Part shown: positions 1-9,724 of the stretch, in pieces
Numbering within the stretch: position 1 is the stretch's first letter
How the letters are laid out: each line of letters begins with the position of its first letter
Source of the DNA: a marine gamma proteobacterium HTCC2080
Lineage (GTDB): Bacteria > Pseudomonadota > Gammaproteobacteria > Pseudomonadales > Halieaceae
Assembly: GCA_000169115.1 (NCBI GenBank)
Contig: AAVV01000002.1
Span: 186,001 to 250,000 of the forward strand
Length of the DNA: 64,000 nt
Reading direction: 5' to 3'
Program-made: the position numbers and the translations under genes
The notes under the pieces: model-generated
Seen by the model: only the letters and a program-made list of their open reading frames with translations
Told to the model about the DNA's origin: nothing
Database searches by the model: none

Positions 1-1022
1 CAAACACCTATGGGGGCAGCCGCTGCAAGGATAGCGGGCAACCCAAAGATAAGGCTTGCCGGCCCGAAGAAGTCTTGGGAAATACGAAATACAACGCCAA
101 TAATCACCCCCGTAAAGATACGAGCACCCAGGCTTCCTTCCCTGAGTGGGCCAAAGATAAATGACATAGCCACTAGTACGAGACCCGCCACAGCAAATGG
201 CTGCAGGACCTTACGCCAGAAAGCGAGCTCAACATCTCGGTACATAAGGCCTTGCTTGCGCAAATACTGTGCATAGGGCCACAGCTCAAGGGTAGGCAAA
301 CTATCAAGCGCCACAGCCTCCAGCGCTAACAGTTGAGGGGTCACTTCAGTTTCCCAGACCTGCTGAATCAATGCATCCGTCACTGCACGGTCCTGAGTGA
401 GTTCTGTTCGGGATACTTTTTCAAGCAGCCATTGTCCTCCTTGATAGGTGCCCCGCTCTGCCCGTAAGCTGCGCGTTAACCGGCGCTCCTCGTCGAAAGT
501 CAGGAGTTGTACACCATGAATGATCCCCCCGCGCTCCACCGCTGAGACATGAATAAATGTGTCGCCATCACGATTCCACACGCCACCTCGCCCAGTAAAG
601 CTACTTTGTGACCCCTGAGCTAGCGCCTTGTGACTGACGGCAAATTGCTCTGCAACAGGGGATACAAACTCGCCTACTAAAAAACCCAAAACAGCTAATA
701 ACAGTGCCGGTCTGAGTGTGCCCAAAGCTAACTGGGGCAGTGAGCGGCCAGCAGCTCTAACCACGGTAAGCTCGCTGGTAGCGGCGAGACGCCCAAGTCC
801 GACAAGGGCTCCGATCAGAGCCGCAAAGGGGACATATTCGTGCAGGCGCCGTGGCAGTGTGAAGGCGACATAAATCAGCGCATCGGTAAAACCATAGTCA
901 GGTGACAGATCGTCGAGCTCATCGATGACCGAGCTCAACGCATCAAGTCCGACAAGCACCGCCAACACACCCACTGTTGCGCCCAGAACGTTCCCCGCTA
1001 AATAACGATCAAAGCGACCCAT
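1..1022 (-). CDS. lptG: LptG, LPS export ABC permease (partial, C-terminus off the left edge)
   Basis: Inner-membrane permease of the LptB2FGC transporter, which extracts lipopolysaccharide from the inner membrane and feeds it to the Lpt bridge. The frame is open from an ATG at 1020-1022 (protein begins MGRFDRYLAG) to the window edge, giving about 340 residues; the family is usually about 355, so only a short C-terminal piece is missing. Visible are an N-terminal membrane segment, a second one followed by a GRLAATSEL cytoplasmic stretch, a periplasmic beta-rich middle, and C-terminal hydrophobic segments. It follows lptF with a 14-base overlap, so the two are co-transcribed and probably translationally coupled. 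Identity rests on family resemblance plus the standard lptF-lptG order. Confidence 0.93.
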   Translation of the reverse strand, partial: MGRFDRYLAGNVLGATVGVLAVLVGLDALSSVIDELDDLSPDYGFTDALIYVAFTLPRRLHEYVPFAALIGALVGLGRLAATSELTVVRAAGRSLPQLALGTLRPALLLAVLGFLVGEFVSPVAEQFAVSHKALAQGSQSSFTGRGGVWNRDGDTFIHVSAVERGGIIHGVQLLTFDEERRLTRSLRAERGTYQGGQWLLEKVSRTELTQDRAVTDALIQQVWETEVTPQLLALEAVALDSLPTLELWPYAQYLRKQGLMYRDVELAFWRKVLQPFAVAGLVLVAMSFIFGPLREGSLGARIFTGVIIGVVFRISQDFFGPASLIFGLPAILAAAAPIGV

Positions 1023-2100
1023 TGTTTTTCCTCGCGAGACTTTGGGATATTGATTCCCAGTAGAGGAGGAATAACGCTACCAGTGAAAACATGAGGTGGG
1101 TGGCAAGCATTGCTCCGGGTCCACTCCCCGACTCCATGAGCGATCGGGCTTGTGTGAGGGCTAAAAAGTAGGTTAAGAATAGCGCTAGCGCAGGCCCTAA
1201 ACGGGCGTACCGCCCTCTCCGTGCGTCGGTTTTACTCAGCGCCAAAGCAATGACAACGCTGACCGGAACCAAAAACGGCAGAGAAATACGCCACCAGAGC
1301 GTAGCGCGTTTTCTCGGATTATCGCTGCTAAGCAGGTCGGCAGTGGGCGTTGCATCGATCCGTGTCGATGCACGTAAGCTGTCGCGCTCTTCGGGGATCA
1401 GCTCACCGAGCCGTTTAAAAGCTACCGCTTCATAAGCGGACTCACCAGGAACACCGCTATAGCGAGTACCTCCTCTCAGCTCGAGGTAGCGCCGGTTCGT
1501 AGCACTGTCGGTAATGATTTCGGCCTCTTGTGCCAATGTGACCTGAGTCGCATCAGTGCCAGACTGTTCCTCGACGACAAAAACATTGTGCATAACACCC
1601 GCTTTATCAATGCGCTCAGTGTAAGTCACTAACTCACCACCACGCTGCGACTTAAACCGGCCCGCAGCCATAAGCTGTAAACCCTCAGCATTCCTCGGGT
1701 TATCTAGTAATCGCTGCGCACGGGCTGAACCCTCGGGCCCCAAGTACATTGTAAGACCCGCAACCAGGCACATGATGAAGAGCCCGGGCACCAGCAGAAA
1801 AACCGCCAGTCGACTAGGGCTTATTCCACAAGCTTTGAGCACCACCATTTCGCTCTCAGCGTACATACGCCCAAGGGACAGGAGGACAGCGATAAAAAGC
1901 GCGAGGGGCAGTATCAGTTCGAAAAAGCTAGGCAGCTTAAAAAGCATAACGGGAAGCAGTACATCTGCAGACAAGCTACCTACTGCCGCTTCAGCGAGAT
2001 ATTTAATAAACCGCCCACTGAAAACTACTAAAAAAAGCACAAACGCCACTGCTAGGGTGTGTGTCACCACATCTCGGGTCAAATATAGGAAAATGCGCAT
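1009..2100 (-). CDS. lptF: LptF, LPS export ABC permease
   Basis: Partner permease of LptG in the LptB2FG complex for lipopolysaccharide export. At 363 residues it has the normal family length. The N-terminal half shows membrane segments around residues 12-35, 50-75 and 100-122, with the conserved cytoplasmic run GRMYAESEMVVLKACG near residues 77-92. The middle is the periplasmic jellyroll-like part, and the C-terminus has three more hydrophobic segments. The ATG at 2098-2100 starts a leftward operon with lptG. It is divergent from pepA (about 100 bases between starts), an arrangement common in gammaproteobacteria, so promoters for both directions should lie at 2101-2202. Confidence 0.95.
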   Translation of the reverse strand: MRIFLYLTRDVVTHTLAVAFVLFLVVFSGRFIKYLAEAAVGSLSADVLLPVMLFKLPSFFELILPLALFIAVLLSLGRMYAESEMVVLKACGISPSRLAVFLLVPGLFIMCLVAGLTMYLGPEGSARAQRLLDNPRNAEGLQLMAAGRFKSQRGGELVTYTERIDKAGVMHNVFVVEEQSGTDATQVTLAQEAEIITDSATNRRYLELRGGTRYSGVPGESAYEAVAFKRLGELIPEERDSLRASTRIDATPTADLLSSDNPRKRATLWWRISLPFLVPVSVVIALALSKTDARRGRYARLGPALALFLTYFLALTQARSLMESGSGPGAMLATHLMFSLVALFLLYWESISQSLARKNNGSL

Positions 2101-2202
2101 CAGTCAGTAATTCGAATTGCCGGTTTCTACTGAAGTTATTTTGTTCAGGCCCACAACATCATACACTATGCCCTTTAAAATTTTGCTTCTACTGGAGTTT
2201 TC

Positions 2203-3696
2203 ATGTCTCAACCCTCTTTCACGGCTCGCAAGACAGCTAATGTCGCTCAAATAACTACATCCTGTTTGGTTCTTCCAATTTTTAAGGGTCTAAAGTTAAA
2301 AGGCGATATTGCTAAATTGGATACCCAAATGTCGGGAGCGATCACTAGGGCTATCGAGTTGGGCGATTTTACTGCGGAAGTGGGCTCCTCCGCATCGTTA
2401 CTCGGCAATGACCGTGTCCAGCGCATCCTACTGTTGGGATGTGGGACCGCTAAAGAATTTGATCTAAGGTCTAGCAAGAAATTAGCTCAAGCCGCCGGCA
2501 AAAGCTTAGCGGCGACTAAAGCTCGAGAAGCACATCTGGCTCTGGAAAGTTTACCTCTGACTCCAGAAGACACCAGCCACCTTCTCGAAACACTGGCAAC
2601 TGAAGTTTTATGGGCCTGCTACGTGTATACCGAGACACTAAGCAAACCCAAAAACCTGCCAAACCTTACGAAAGTGAGCGTTGCGGCAATACCAGAATTA
2701 ACTCTGGGCAAAGTCCGAAAAGCACTTAACGCAGGGGTGGCTATTGGCGAAGGAGTGAACTTTACCCGCCAGCTTGGCAACCTGCCCGCGAATATCTGCA
2801 CACCCACCTATCTTTCTAAGCAGGCCAGAGCACTGGGCCGCAAGCATGCAAAACTTTCGGTTAGCATTCTTGATGAAAAGAAGATGCGTGAACTCGGTAT
2901 GGGGTCACTCCTATCCGTAGGGCACGGCAGTGACGAGCCTTCGCAACTTATTGTCATGGAGTACAAAGGTGGCAAGGCGAAGGACGCACCCTATGCTCTG
3001 GTAGGGAAAGGCATCACCTTTGATACCGGCGGCATCTCCCTCAAACCCGGCGGCAAGATGGATGAGATGAAATTTGATATGGGAGGTGCGAGTTCGGTTT
3101 TCGGCACCGTTCAAGCCGTGGTCAACTTAGATTTACCGATAAACGTAGTAGGCATTGTCGCTGCCGCTGAGAATATGCCGAGTGGCCGGGCTACAAAGCC
3201 GGGAGATGTGGTTACCAGTATGAGCGGCCAAACCATCGAGATCCTCAATACAGATGCTGAGGGACGCTTGGTGCTTTGTGACGCACTCACCTATGTTGGA
3301 CGTTACAAACCCAAAGAAGTGGTTGATATCGCCACATTGACCGGCGCTATCATTGTATCTCTAGGGCACGAAGCGAGTGGCATTTTCGCCAATGACGATG
3401 ATTTGGCGAACGCCTTACTCGCGGCGGGTCAACGCAGTCATGACCGTGGCTGGCGAATGCCCATATGGCAGGAGTATCAGAAGCAGCTTGATTCAAGATT
3501 CGCCGATATGCAGAACATCGGTGCTGGTACTGCTGGAAGTGTCACTGCAGCCTGTTTTCTTGCCCGATTTACAGAAAAATACAAATGGGCTCACCTCGAT
3601 GTTGCGGGGACGTCATTTCTTAGCTCACCAAAGGGTGCAACTGGTAGACCGGTCCCCATGCTCGTCGAGTATTTGCGAGGGCGCGCTGGTCAGTAA
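2203..3696 (+). CDS. pepA: Leucyl aminopeptidase PepA (M17 family)
   Basis: Cytosolic dinuclear-metal aminopeptidase that removes N-terminal residues from peptides; in some gammaproteobacteria the protein is also a DNA-binding accessory factor. At 497 residues it matches the family length. The C-terminal catalytic domain shows the metal-binding run GKGITFDTGG at residues 268-277 and the family signature NTDAEGRL near residues 349-356. The ATG is preceded by a GGAG ribosome-binding site (ctggagttttc). holC starts 3 bases after its stop and valS follows, the classical pepA-holC-valS operon. Confidence 0.96.
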   Translation: MSQPSFTARKTANVAQITTSCLVLPIFKGLKLKGDIAKLDTQMSGAITRAIELGDFTAEVGSSASLLGNDRVQRILLLGCGTAKEFDLRSSKKLAQAAGKSLAATKAREAHLALESLPLTPEDTSHLLETLATEVLWACYVYTETLSKPKNLPNLTKVSVAAIPELTLGKVRKALNAGVAIGEGVNFTRQLGNLPANICTPTYLSKQARALGRKHAKLSVSILDEKKMRELGMGSLLSVGHGSDEPSQLIVMEYKGGKAKDAPYALVGKGITFDTGGISLKPGGKMDEMKFDMGGASSVFGTVQAVVNLDLPINVVGIVAAAENMPSGRATKPGDVVTSMSGQTIEILNTDAEGRLVLCDALTYVGRYKPKEVVDIATLTGAIIVSLGHEASGIFANDDDLANALLAAGQRSHDRGWRMPIWQEYQKQLDSRFADMQNIGAGTAGSVTAACFLARFTEKYKWAHLDVAGTSFLSSPKGATGRPVPMLVEYLRGRAGQ

Positions 3697-3699
3697 TCG

Positions 3700-4119
3700 A
3701 TGACTCGAGTTGACTTTTATGTTGTTGCAGACGCTAGCCCCGGGGCACGTCTGCATGTCGCTGCGCGGCTGGTAGATAAAGCTCACCGACAAGGACACAC
3801 TCTGTTTATCCACACCACTGATGAAGCAGAGGCAGAAGCTCTGGATGATCTGCTTTGGACTTTCCGCCCGGGTAGCTTTATTCCACACCAACTCGCCAGC
3901 GATAGTTCAGAGGGTCCCGTGGTTCTGGGCTGGGGGCAAGAGCCTAGCGGACATAACGATGTCTTGATCAATCTTGCCCTTTCACAACCCGCTTTTTTTT
4001 CTCGCTTTCAACGCGTAGCAGAGGTGGTGACCCAAGACGCCACATCTTTGGAGGCTATGCGAAGCGCTTGGCGGTTTTACAAGGATCGTGGCTACCCTCT
4101 ACAAAAGCATGACCTCTAA
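3700..4119 (+). CDS. holC: DNA polymerase III chi subunit HolC
   Basis: Clamp-loader accessory subunit that, with psi, links the pol III holoenzyme to single-strand-binding protein. The 139 residues match the family size. Recognisable features are the N-terminal FYVVADASPGARLHVAARLV stretch, the LWTFRPGSFIPHQL segment near residues 50-63, and the C-terminal part ending in YKDRGYPLQKHDL. It is embedded between pepA (3-base gap) and valS, its usual place. The call depends on both the sequence pattern and the synteny. Confidence 0.93.
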   Translation: MTRVDFYVVADASPGARLHVAARLVDKAHRQGHTLFIHTTDEAEAEALDDLLWTFRPGSFIPHQLASDSSEGPVVLGWGQEPSGHNDVLINLALSQPAFFSRFQRVAEVVTQDATSLEAMRSAWRFYKDRGYPLQKHDL

Positions 4120-4170
4120 ATAAACATTAGGCAGTTGATATAGCTGCAGCACAAACACCGGAACAGCATT

Positions 4171-6933
4171 ATGGACAAGGTTTTTTCGCCCGGCGATATT
4201 GAAAAAAGATGGTACGACACCTGGGAACAAAGTGGCTATTTTGCCCCACAGGGCGGCGAGAGCGCTTTTTCCATACCCATCCCCCCTCCGAACGTGACCG
4301 GCTCATTGCATATGGGACATGGCTTTCAACAAGCCATTATGGATGCCCTAATTCGTTATCAACGCATGAAGGGTGCCGATACACTTTGGCAGGTAGGCAC
4401 CGATCATGCGGGTATCGCCACTCAAATGCTGGTGGAGCGTCAACTCGAAGCTGAAGGAATCAAACGGGAAGATATAGGGAGAGACGCTTTCATTGAAAAA
4501 GTATGGGAGTGGAAGGAACAATCTGGTGGAACCATCACTAGGCAGCTTCGTCGGTTGGGCGCTTCTGCCGACTGGAGCCGCGAGCGCTTTACTATGGATG
4601 AGGGTTTATCCGAAGCTGTTCAGCAGGTGTTTATCCAGCTTTATGACCAGGGGCTAATATACCGTGGCCAACGCTTGGTCAACTGGGACCCAAAACTCCA
4701 CACCGCGATCTCTGACCTTGAAGTGGTTTCAGAAGAGGAGCAGGGCTTCATGTGGCACCTGCGTTATCCTTTGAGTGACGGTTCCGGACATCTTGTTGTA
4801 GCGACCACTAGGCCCGAGACGCTGCTGGGCGATGCGGCTGTCGCCGTCCACCCAGACGATGAACGCTACCGAAAGCTGATCGGGAAAACCGTTTCATTGC
4901 CCCTCTGCGACAGAGAAATTCCCATCATCGCAGATGAGTATGTCGATCCGGAATTCGGCACAGGCTGCGTCAAGATAACTCCAGCGCACGACTTTAATGA
5001 CTACGAGGTCGGCAAAAGACATGACCTCCCCCTCCGCAATATTCTCACGAAAAACGCAACGATTAGCGACTCGGCGCCGGAAGCCTATCAAACCCTCGAT
5101 CGCTACGTGGCCAGGGAAAAAATCATTGCGGATCTAGACACCCTTCAGCTGTTAGAAAAAACAGAAGATCATCGATTGAAAGTCCCTCGGGGTGACCGTT
5201 CAGGCGTGGTTGTGGAGCCCTGGCTCACACCGCAGTGGTACGTTGATGCTAAAAAGCTGGCTGCTCCAGCCATCGCGGCAGTGGAAGACGAAACGATTAA
5301 ATTTGTGCCTAAACAGTGGGAAAACACCTATTACGCTTGGATGCGCGACATTCAGGACTGGTGCATTAGTAGGCAGCTCTGGTGGGGACACAGAATTCCA
5401 GCTTGGTATGACGACGGGGGCAACGTTTTCGTAGGCCACGATGAAGCCGCTGTACGTGCCGCCCATAAAATCGATGACAACATAACTTTGACTCAGGACG
5501 ATGATGTTTTAGATACCTGGTTTTCTTCCGCCCTTTGGACGTTCTCGACCTTGGGCTGGCCTAACAAAACCCCCGAAATGTCAAAATTCCACCCCGCATC
5601 AGTGCTAGTAACCGGCTTCGACATCATATTTTTCTGGGTAGCACGAATGATTATGATGTCGTTGCATTTTTGCGACGAAGTACCCTTCCATACGGTCTAC
5701 GTACACGGATTGGTTCGAGACGGCGAAGGCCAAAAAATGTCAAAGTCCAAGGGAAATGTCATCGACCCCATAGACCTCATTGACGGTATTGACCTTGAAA
5801 GCTTGGTGGCAAAAAGAACTGGGGGAATGATGCAACCGCAAATGGCGGCGCGAATTGCCAAGCAAACTCGCAAGCATTTTCCAGAGGGAATTCAAGGCTA
5901 CGGCACCGACGCCCTGAGATTTACCTTTTACTCTCTCGCGTCAACCGGGCGTGACATCAAGTTTGATATGCATCGAATGGAAGGTTACCGGAACTTTTGT
6001 AACAAACTTTGGAACGCTGCACGGTATGTTCTTGGAAACTGCGAAGGCCTTGCTACATCACCAGCACATGCTGAGCCCTCACTTGCAGACCGATGGATTT
6101 TGAGCCGACTAGCCAGTGCTGCAAAAGACTGCGAGCAGGCGATTGAGCAGTACCGATTTGATCTTGCATCACAGGCGCTTTACGACTTCGTTTGGAATGA
6201 ATTCTGTGATTGGTACCTCGAACTTTCCAAACCCATACTTTGGGATGAGGAAGCAAACCCTGACCAAGCTATGGTGACGCGCCATACCCTAGTGCGTGTT
6301 CTAGAAAACATATTACGGTTACTCCACCCCATGATGCCCTTCATCACCGAAGAAATTTGGCAAAGCATCGCACCTTTGGCAGGAATATCGGCAGATACGA
6401 TCATGCTGCAACCCTGGCCCAGCTTTGAAGCTGAGGAATGTGATGCCCAAGCAGAGTCAGAGGTGACATGGCTTCAGGGCGTAATAATTGCGGTTCGTAC
6501 AATTAGAGGTGAGGCTCAACTTGGACCTGGAAAAACTCTCGACATTCTTGTCCGTAATGCCTCTGATGATGATCAACGTCGCCTGACCAGCAACGCGGCC
6601 TACCTGCGCAAATTGGCGCGGTTAGACTCGATAACGATTTTGCACGCTAATGATGAGGTGCCACCGTCTTTGTCTGCTTTACACGGAAACCTCGAAATTC
6701 TGGTGCCAATGGCAGGAGTTATCGACGTAGATTCAGAGCGCGAACGGCTGGAAAAGGATTTGCAAAAACAGAATGGTGAGCTGAGCAGAATTCAAGGTAA
6801 GCTCTCAAATGAAAGCTTTGTAGACCGAGCTCCGGAGGCCGTCGTGGTAAAGGAACGGCAGAAACTACAGGCCGCTGAGGATGCTGTAGTGGCGATCGAG
6901 GCGCAGTTGCAGCGATTAGAGGGATTGCACTAA
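4171..6933 (+). CDS. valS: Valyl-tRNA synthetase
   Basis: Class I aminoacyl-tRNA synthetase that charges tRNA-Val with valine and edits mischarged threonine. The 920 residues agree with bacterial ValRS. The HIGH-type motif HMGH is at residues 47-50 after PPPNVTGSL, and the KMSKS loop is near residues 522-526. The CP1 editing domain contains [11 protein letters not shown]. The C-terminal arm (about residues 855-918) is a charged heptad-like coiled coil, as is typical. The start ATG has a GGAA-type site 8 bases upstream, and the gene ends the pepA-holC-valS operon. Confidence 0.98.
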   Translation: MDKVFSPGDIEKRWYDTWEQSGYFAPQGGESAFSIPIPPPNVTGSLHMGHGFQQAIMDALIRYQRMKGADTLWQVGTDHAGIATQMLVERQLEAEGIKREDIGRDAFIEKVWEWKEQSGGTITRQLRRLGASADWSRERFTMDEGLSEAVQQVFIQLYDQGLIYRGQRLVNWDPKLHTAISDLEVVSEEEQGFMWHLRYPLSDGSGHLVVATTRPETLLGDAAVAVHPDDERYRKLIGKTVSLPLCDREIPIIADEYVDPEFGTGCVKITPAHDFNDYEVGKRHDLPLRNILTKNATISDSAPEAYQTLDRYVAREKIIADLDTLQLLEKTEDHRLKVPRGDRSGVVVEPWLTPQWYVDAKKLAAPAIAAVEDETIKFVPKQWENTYYAWMRDIQDWCISRQLWWGHRIPAWYDDGGNVFVGHDEAAVRAAHKIDDNITLTQDDDVLDTWFSSALWTFSTLGWPNKTPEMSKFHPASVLVTGFDIIFFWVARMIMMSLHFCDEVPFHTVYVHGLVRDGEGQKMSKSKGNVIDPIDLIDGIDLESLVAKRTGGMMQPQMAARIAKQTRKHFPEGIQGYGTDALRFTFYSLASTGRDIKFDMHRMEGYRNFCNKLWNAARYVLGNCEGLATSPAHAEPSLADRWILSRLASAAKDCEQAIEQYRFDLASQALYDFVWNEFCDWYLELSKPILWDEEANPDQAMVTRHTLVRVLENILRLLHPMMPFITEEIWQSIAPLAGISADTIMLQPWPSFEAEECDAQAESEVTWLQGVIIAVRTIRGEAQLGPGKTLDILVRNASDDDQRRLTSNAAYLRKLARLDSITILHANDEVPPSLSALHGNLEILVPMAGVIDVDSERERLEKDLQKQNGELSRIQGKLSNESFVDRAPEAVVVKERQKLQAAEDAVVAIEAQLQRLEGLH

Positions 6934-6979
6934 GGTCACGATACTGGTAATAACACCTAATAAAAATAAGGAGCGGCGT

Positions 6980-7192
6980 ATGTCTGAGCGTCAAACCGGC
7001 GTTGTAAAATGGTTTAACAATGCGAAAGGTTTCGGTTTCATCACGATGACAGATCGTGAAGAAGATATTTTTGTTCACTTTCGAGCCATTCAGGGAGACG
7101 GATATCGTTCACTGAATGAAGGTGATGCGGTTGAATTCACCCTTGCCGAGGGTGATAAAGGGCTACAGGCGGAAGAAGTTACTAAACCGTAG
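6980..7192 (+). CDS. Cold-shock domain protein (CspA family)
   Basis: Small single-stranded nucleic-acid-binding protein of 70 residues, the standard CspA size. It has both RNA-binding motifs of the five-stranded OB fold: KGFGFI (RNP1) near residues 16-21 and DIFVHF (RNP2) near residues 30-35. A strong AAGGAG ribosome-binding site lies 6 bases before the ATG. Such proteins act as RNA chaperones or antiterminators; not all family members are cold-induced, and nothing here shows whether this one is. A second cold-shock-domain gene follows 58 bases downstream. Confidence 0.95.
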   Translation: MSERQTGVVKWFNNAKGFGFITMTDREEDIFVHFRAIQGDGYRSLNEGDAVEFTLAEGDKGLQAEEVTKP

Positions 7193-7250
7193 CACCTACA
7201 AGCCTTCAGGATTTGATAGACTTCGGCTCCTTTCATAATCCGGATGTCTC

Positions 7251-7667
7251 ATGTCTTCGCACCCACAAAAATTTAGTCTTGTTGGCAGGCTCGTCATCAA
7301 TGACTTGTTCGCCGCTGTTATTTACCTGGTCTCGGCGCAATTTTACCCTGCTCACTGGGCTCACCTTGCTGGCCTAATCGTTTTGGCGGTTGTGTGTGCT
7401 GTGGTTGGTGATATCAGCATGCCTGCTCGCCAACCTGCTAAAAAGAAAGCGGCAGCTCAAGAAAGCACCCATGAGGGCAATATTAAGTGGTTTAACGCCA
7501 CCAAAGGTTTCGGCTTTATTGTCGGAGACGATGGCGCAGAAGTCTTCGTTCACTACCGTAACGTTGAAGGTTTAACGAAACGCAGCATCAAACAGGGACA
7601 GCGTGTCGCCTACTCAGTTCGTGCTAGTGACCGGGGTCCACAGGCTGAAGGTGTTAAGGCGGTATGA
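7251..7667 (+). CDS. Membrane-anchored cold-shock domain protein
   Basis: A 138-residue protein with two parts. Residues about 13-31 and 37-55 are hydrophobic and look like a transmembrane hairpin. A short Lys/Ala-rich linker follows, then a complete cold-shock domain from about residue 74 with KWFNATKGFGFI and VFVHYRNV. Known cold-shock fusions such as those with DUF1294 carry the membrane part after the OB fold; here it comes first. By topology the domain is probably cytoplasmic and would tether RNA binding to the inner membrane, but this is inference. It overlaps the next gene by four bases (ATGA). The ribosome-binding site is weak. Confidence 0.85.
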   Translation: MSSHPQKFSLVGRLVINDLFAAVIYLVSAQFYPAHWAHLAGLIVLAVVCAVVGDISMPARQPAKKKAAAQESTHEGNIKWFNATKGFGFIVGDDGAEVFVHYRNVEGLTKRSIKQGQRVAYSVRASDRGPQAEGVKAV

Positions 7668-8305
7668 CCATAGCCACAACACAGGCAAAGAAACCTCGCG
7701 TTACCGAACGTAAGTTCCGCGGGGTGACCATGCCAACTGCTGGACACAAAGTAATACGAAAAGTGAAGCGTGAAGGCCACGAGCCATCTATTCACGGTAC
7801 GAAGCTGTGGCGATCAAGCTTTCTCATCATGGATTATCTGCACAAGCATCCGCCAGAGTCCGTCAGCAACGTTCTCGACGCCGGTTGCGGCTGGGGAATA
7901 ACTGGCATCTGGTGTGCACGTAAATTTGGCGCTTCCGTGGTCTCTCTCGATGCAGATCCCGCAGTTTTTCCTTACCTAAACGCGGTAGCGGAACTTAACA
8001 AAGTAACCACGACTCCTATGGTGCAGCGCTTTGAGAAATTGAAAAAATCACAGTTAGCCGCATTTGACCTCTTAGTGGCGGCAGATGTTTGTTTTTGGGA
8101 CGAATTAGTGAAGCCAGTTAGTAAGTTAATCGACCGAGCAATTGATGCGGGAGTCGGGCAAATTGTAATCGCAGACCCAGAGCGTCCCACCTTTCATGAG
8201 ATGGCTGAAAAGGTGATCAATCGCCACGGGGGTGACCTCATACATTGGGGGCTCAAGGGAAAACTCAAAGCCACCGGAGCTTTACTCGTCATCAACAACC
8301 AGTAG
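7664..8305 (+). CDS. Class I SAM-dependent methyltransferase (METTL-like)
   Basis: A 213-residue Rossmann-fold methyltransferase. Motif I is LDAGCGWG at residues 71-78, the acidic residue of motif II is in VSLDADP, and the post-I region contains AADVCFWDELV and IADPERPTF. The pattern resembles the Methyltransf_16 group, whose members methylate protein lysines or small molecules; the substrate cannot be told. The basic N-terminal 50 residues (many Lys/Arg) could bind nucleic acid or an acidic partner. Its start overlaps the stop of the membrane cold-shock gene by four bases, so the two are translationally coupled. Confidence 0.8.
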   Translation: MTIATTQAKKPRVTERKFRGVTMPTAGHKVIRKVKREGHEPSIHGTKLWRSSFLIMDYLHKHPPESVSNVLDAGCGWGITGIWCARKFGASVVSLDADPAVFPYLNAVAELNKVTTTPMVQRFEKLKKSQLAAFDLLVAADVCFWDELVKPVSKLIDRAIDAGVGQIVIADPERPTFHEMAEKVINRHGGDLIHWGLKGKLKATGALLVINNQ

Positions 8306-8316
8306 GTACTTCAGTT

Positions 8317-9582
8317 TTAACGTAGTACTTTTATATCCCAAGCGATGGAGGCCTCTATCGCTTCACCCGTGTCTGTAAACGCAGGTCTAAACCGCATCGC
8401 TCTTAGCTGGCGCTTAGCAAAACCTAGCAACGTGGCATCTCGTAACCCAACCTCGCTCAAGACAATGTTTCGCAGGCTGCCCCGTGTAGACACGTCGGCA
8501 CTAACGTTAAATGCCTGCCATTCACGGCTGAATCGATGATCACGACTTAGACTAGGAATTTCGGGTAAGGAGCCAGGCGTTGAGAAATCGTAATTTCCTT
8601 GGTCGTGTAACTGTCGATAAATCTGTAGTGCCTGGGCTTGGCGCCCAGTAAACATTAGCCAGTCAGCCTTCGCATGCAATAAGGTTGAGTCATCGGGAGA
8701 TCGCTGCAGGGCGCGATCTATAAGTCCTCTCGCGCTAGAACCCAATGTGCTTTCGATACTACGTAATCGGTACTCTCCAGGAGATTGATCACGATTTTGC
8801 TGATAGGGACTAGGATAGCGATCTTGGGAGACACCAAAACTATCGACCACCAAAGGATCAACCCTAAAATCAATGAGGTAGTAGAGCTTAAGAACTTCAA
8901 GGCTTATCGCTTTGCACCAAAGATCCTGCCACTGAGCGCTGTCGCACACAGCCTCAGCCATATCATTGCCGTGCTTGAGGACAAATAGAACATCGCTCTC
9001 TGAACCCGGCCAAAGGACGCTGGAAAGCAGTTCATTCTGCACCGACAGCCAGCGAAGTGAGGCTTGCAAACCCTGCTCACTCCAAGGTTCAGCACCGCCT
9101 CCCAACAACCGATAAAAGTAATCAATCTGGCGACCCACTTCAACAGGGTCTCCTTGGTTACGGAGCAATTCAAGAATGCGCTCCAATAATGGCAGTTGCT
9201 CAGCAGTGCTTAAGCCACTATTAATTCGCGTGCTGTGTAACGCCCACCGGTAAAGGCTAAGGGCTGCTTCTGCAGACCCATACTCCTCAGCCTCTCTGGC
9301 AGCGTTGACTAGCGTCGGTGTCAACTCTGGTGAGTAAGGCCCCACTCTGGCTTCTAAATCCTGAATGGTCTTTGCGGTTGCATTGAGACGCCGCTGAATC
9401 ATCAGCGGCGAGGTTAATTCTGTGGGCACTGACGCCGCTACGGCGTTGTCGAGCCACAAAACATGAACTCCCCAGGGCTGTGGGTCTCCCGCAAAACTCG
9501 ATGCATGCCAACCGCCTCCCAATGTTATATAAAACACTGTGTGCAAAAGCGCGGCCGCCAAAGATTTTTTGCTACCAAACAT
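8317..9582 (-). CDS. Secreted TPR-rich protein with TonB-C-like C-terminus
   Basis: A 421-residue protein not assigned to a named gene. An N-terminal signal-like segment (about residues 1-32, hydrophobic core AAALLHTVFYITLGGG) suggests export. The middle has Ala/Leu-rich helical repeats typical of tetratricopeptide folds. The last about 55 residues (GSLRNIVLSEVGLRDATLL onwards, then RQLRAMRFRPAFTDTGEAI) follow the TonB C-terminal pattern in which small residues precede a conserved W/MRFRPA core. There is no proline-rich linker and no clear membrane anchor, so it is not a classical energy transducer and more likely a periplasmic scaffold. The ATG is at 9580-9582; the upstream region holds an orphan terminator. 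Confidence 0.7.
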   Translation of the reverse strand: MFGSKKSLAAALLHTVFYITLGGGWHASSFAGDPQPWGVHVLWLDNAVAASVPTELTSPLMIQRRLNATAKTIQDLEARVGPYSPELTPTLVNAAREAEEYGSAEAALSLYRWALHSTRINSGLSTAEQLPLLERILELLRNQGDPVEVGRQIDYFYRLLGGGAEPWSEQGLQASLRWLSVQNELLSSVLWPGSESDVLFVLKHGNDMAEAVCDSAQWQDLWCKAISLEVLKLYYLIDFRVDPLVVDSFGVSQDRYPSPYQQNRDQSPGEYRLRSIESTLGSSARGLIDRALQRSPDDSTLLHAKADWLMFTGRQAQALQIYRQLHDQGNYDFSTPGSLPEIPSLSRDHRFSREWQAFNVSADVSTRGSLRNIVLSEVGLRDATLLGFAKRQLRAMRFRPAFTDTGEAIEASIAWDIKVLR

Positions 9583-9606
9583 GCTTCAAGTGTAAACCTA
9601 TCAGCC

Positions 9607-9724
9607 AAAAAAAAACCCGCCAATGGCGGGTAAAAAACTTAAAGGACCTGAGTAGCGTCCAGCAAGGAAGTTGGGGATCCTCAGCCGTAGTGCTACATCA
9701 ATGGTGCTATTCTCGCTGCGCTGA
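9607..9724 (-). ncRNA. Candidate small RNA or attenuated leader, divergent from the LysR gene
   Basis: This is the leftward stretch between the palindrome beside the LysR gene and the orphan terminator at 9608-9630. It has no reasonable reading frame: the only ATG on this strand is followed immediately by TAG. It can fold into a stem between CTGAG and CTCAG arms upstream of the terminator. Size would be about 110-120 nt. It could be an independent small RNA or a premature-termination leader for the TPR/TonB-C gene. Neither a start site nor expression can be read from sequence. Confidence 0.4.
9608..9640 (-). terminator. Intrinsic terminator reading leftwards, with no CDS feeding it
   Basis: The stem cccgcc (9616-9621) pairs with ggcggg (9625-9630) around the loop aat. 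On the minus strand the hairpin is followed by nine U residues (A-tract 9607-9615), a textbook intrinsic terminator. No leftward protein gene ends nearby: the only leftward gene here begins downstream at 9582, and the gene to the right (LysR, 9784) runs rightwards. It must therefore end a short untranslated transcript or act as an attenuator in the leader of the 8317-9582 gene. Confidence 0.75.
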
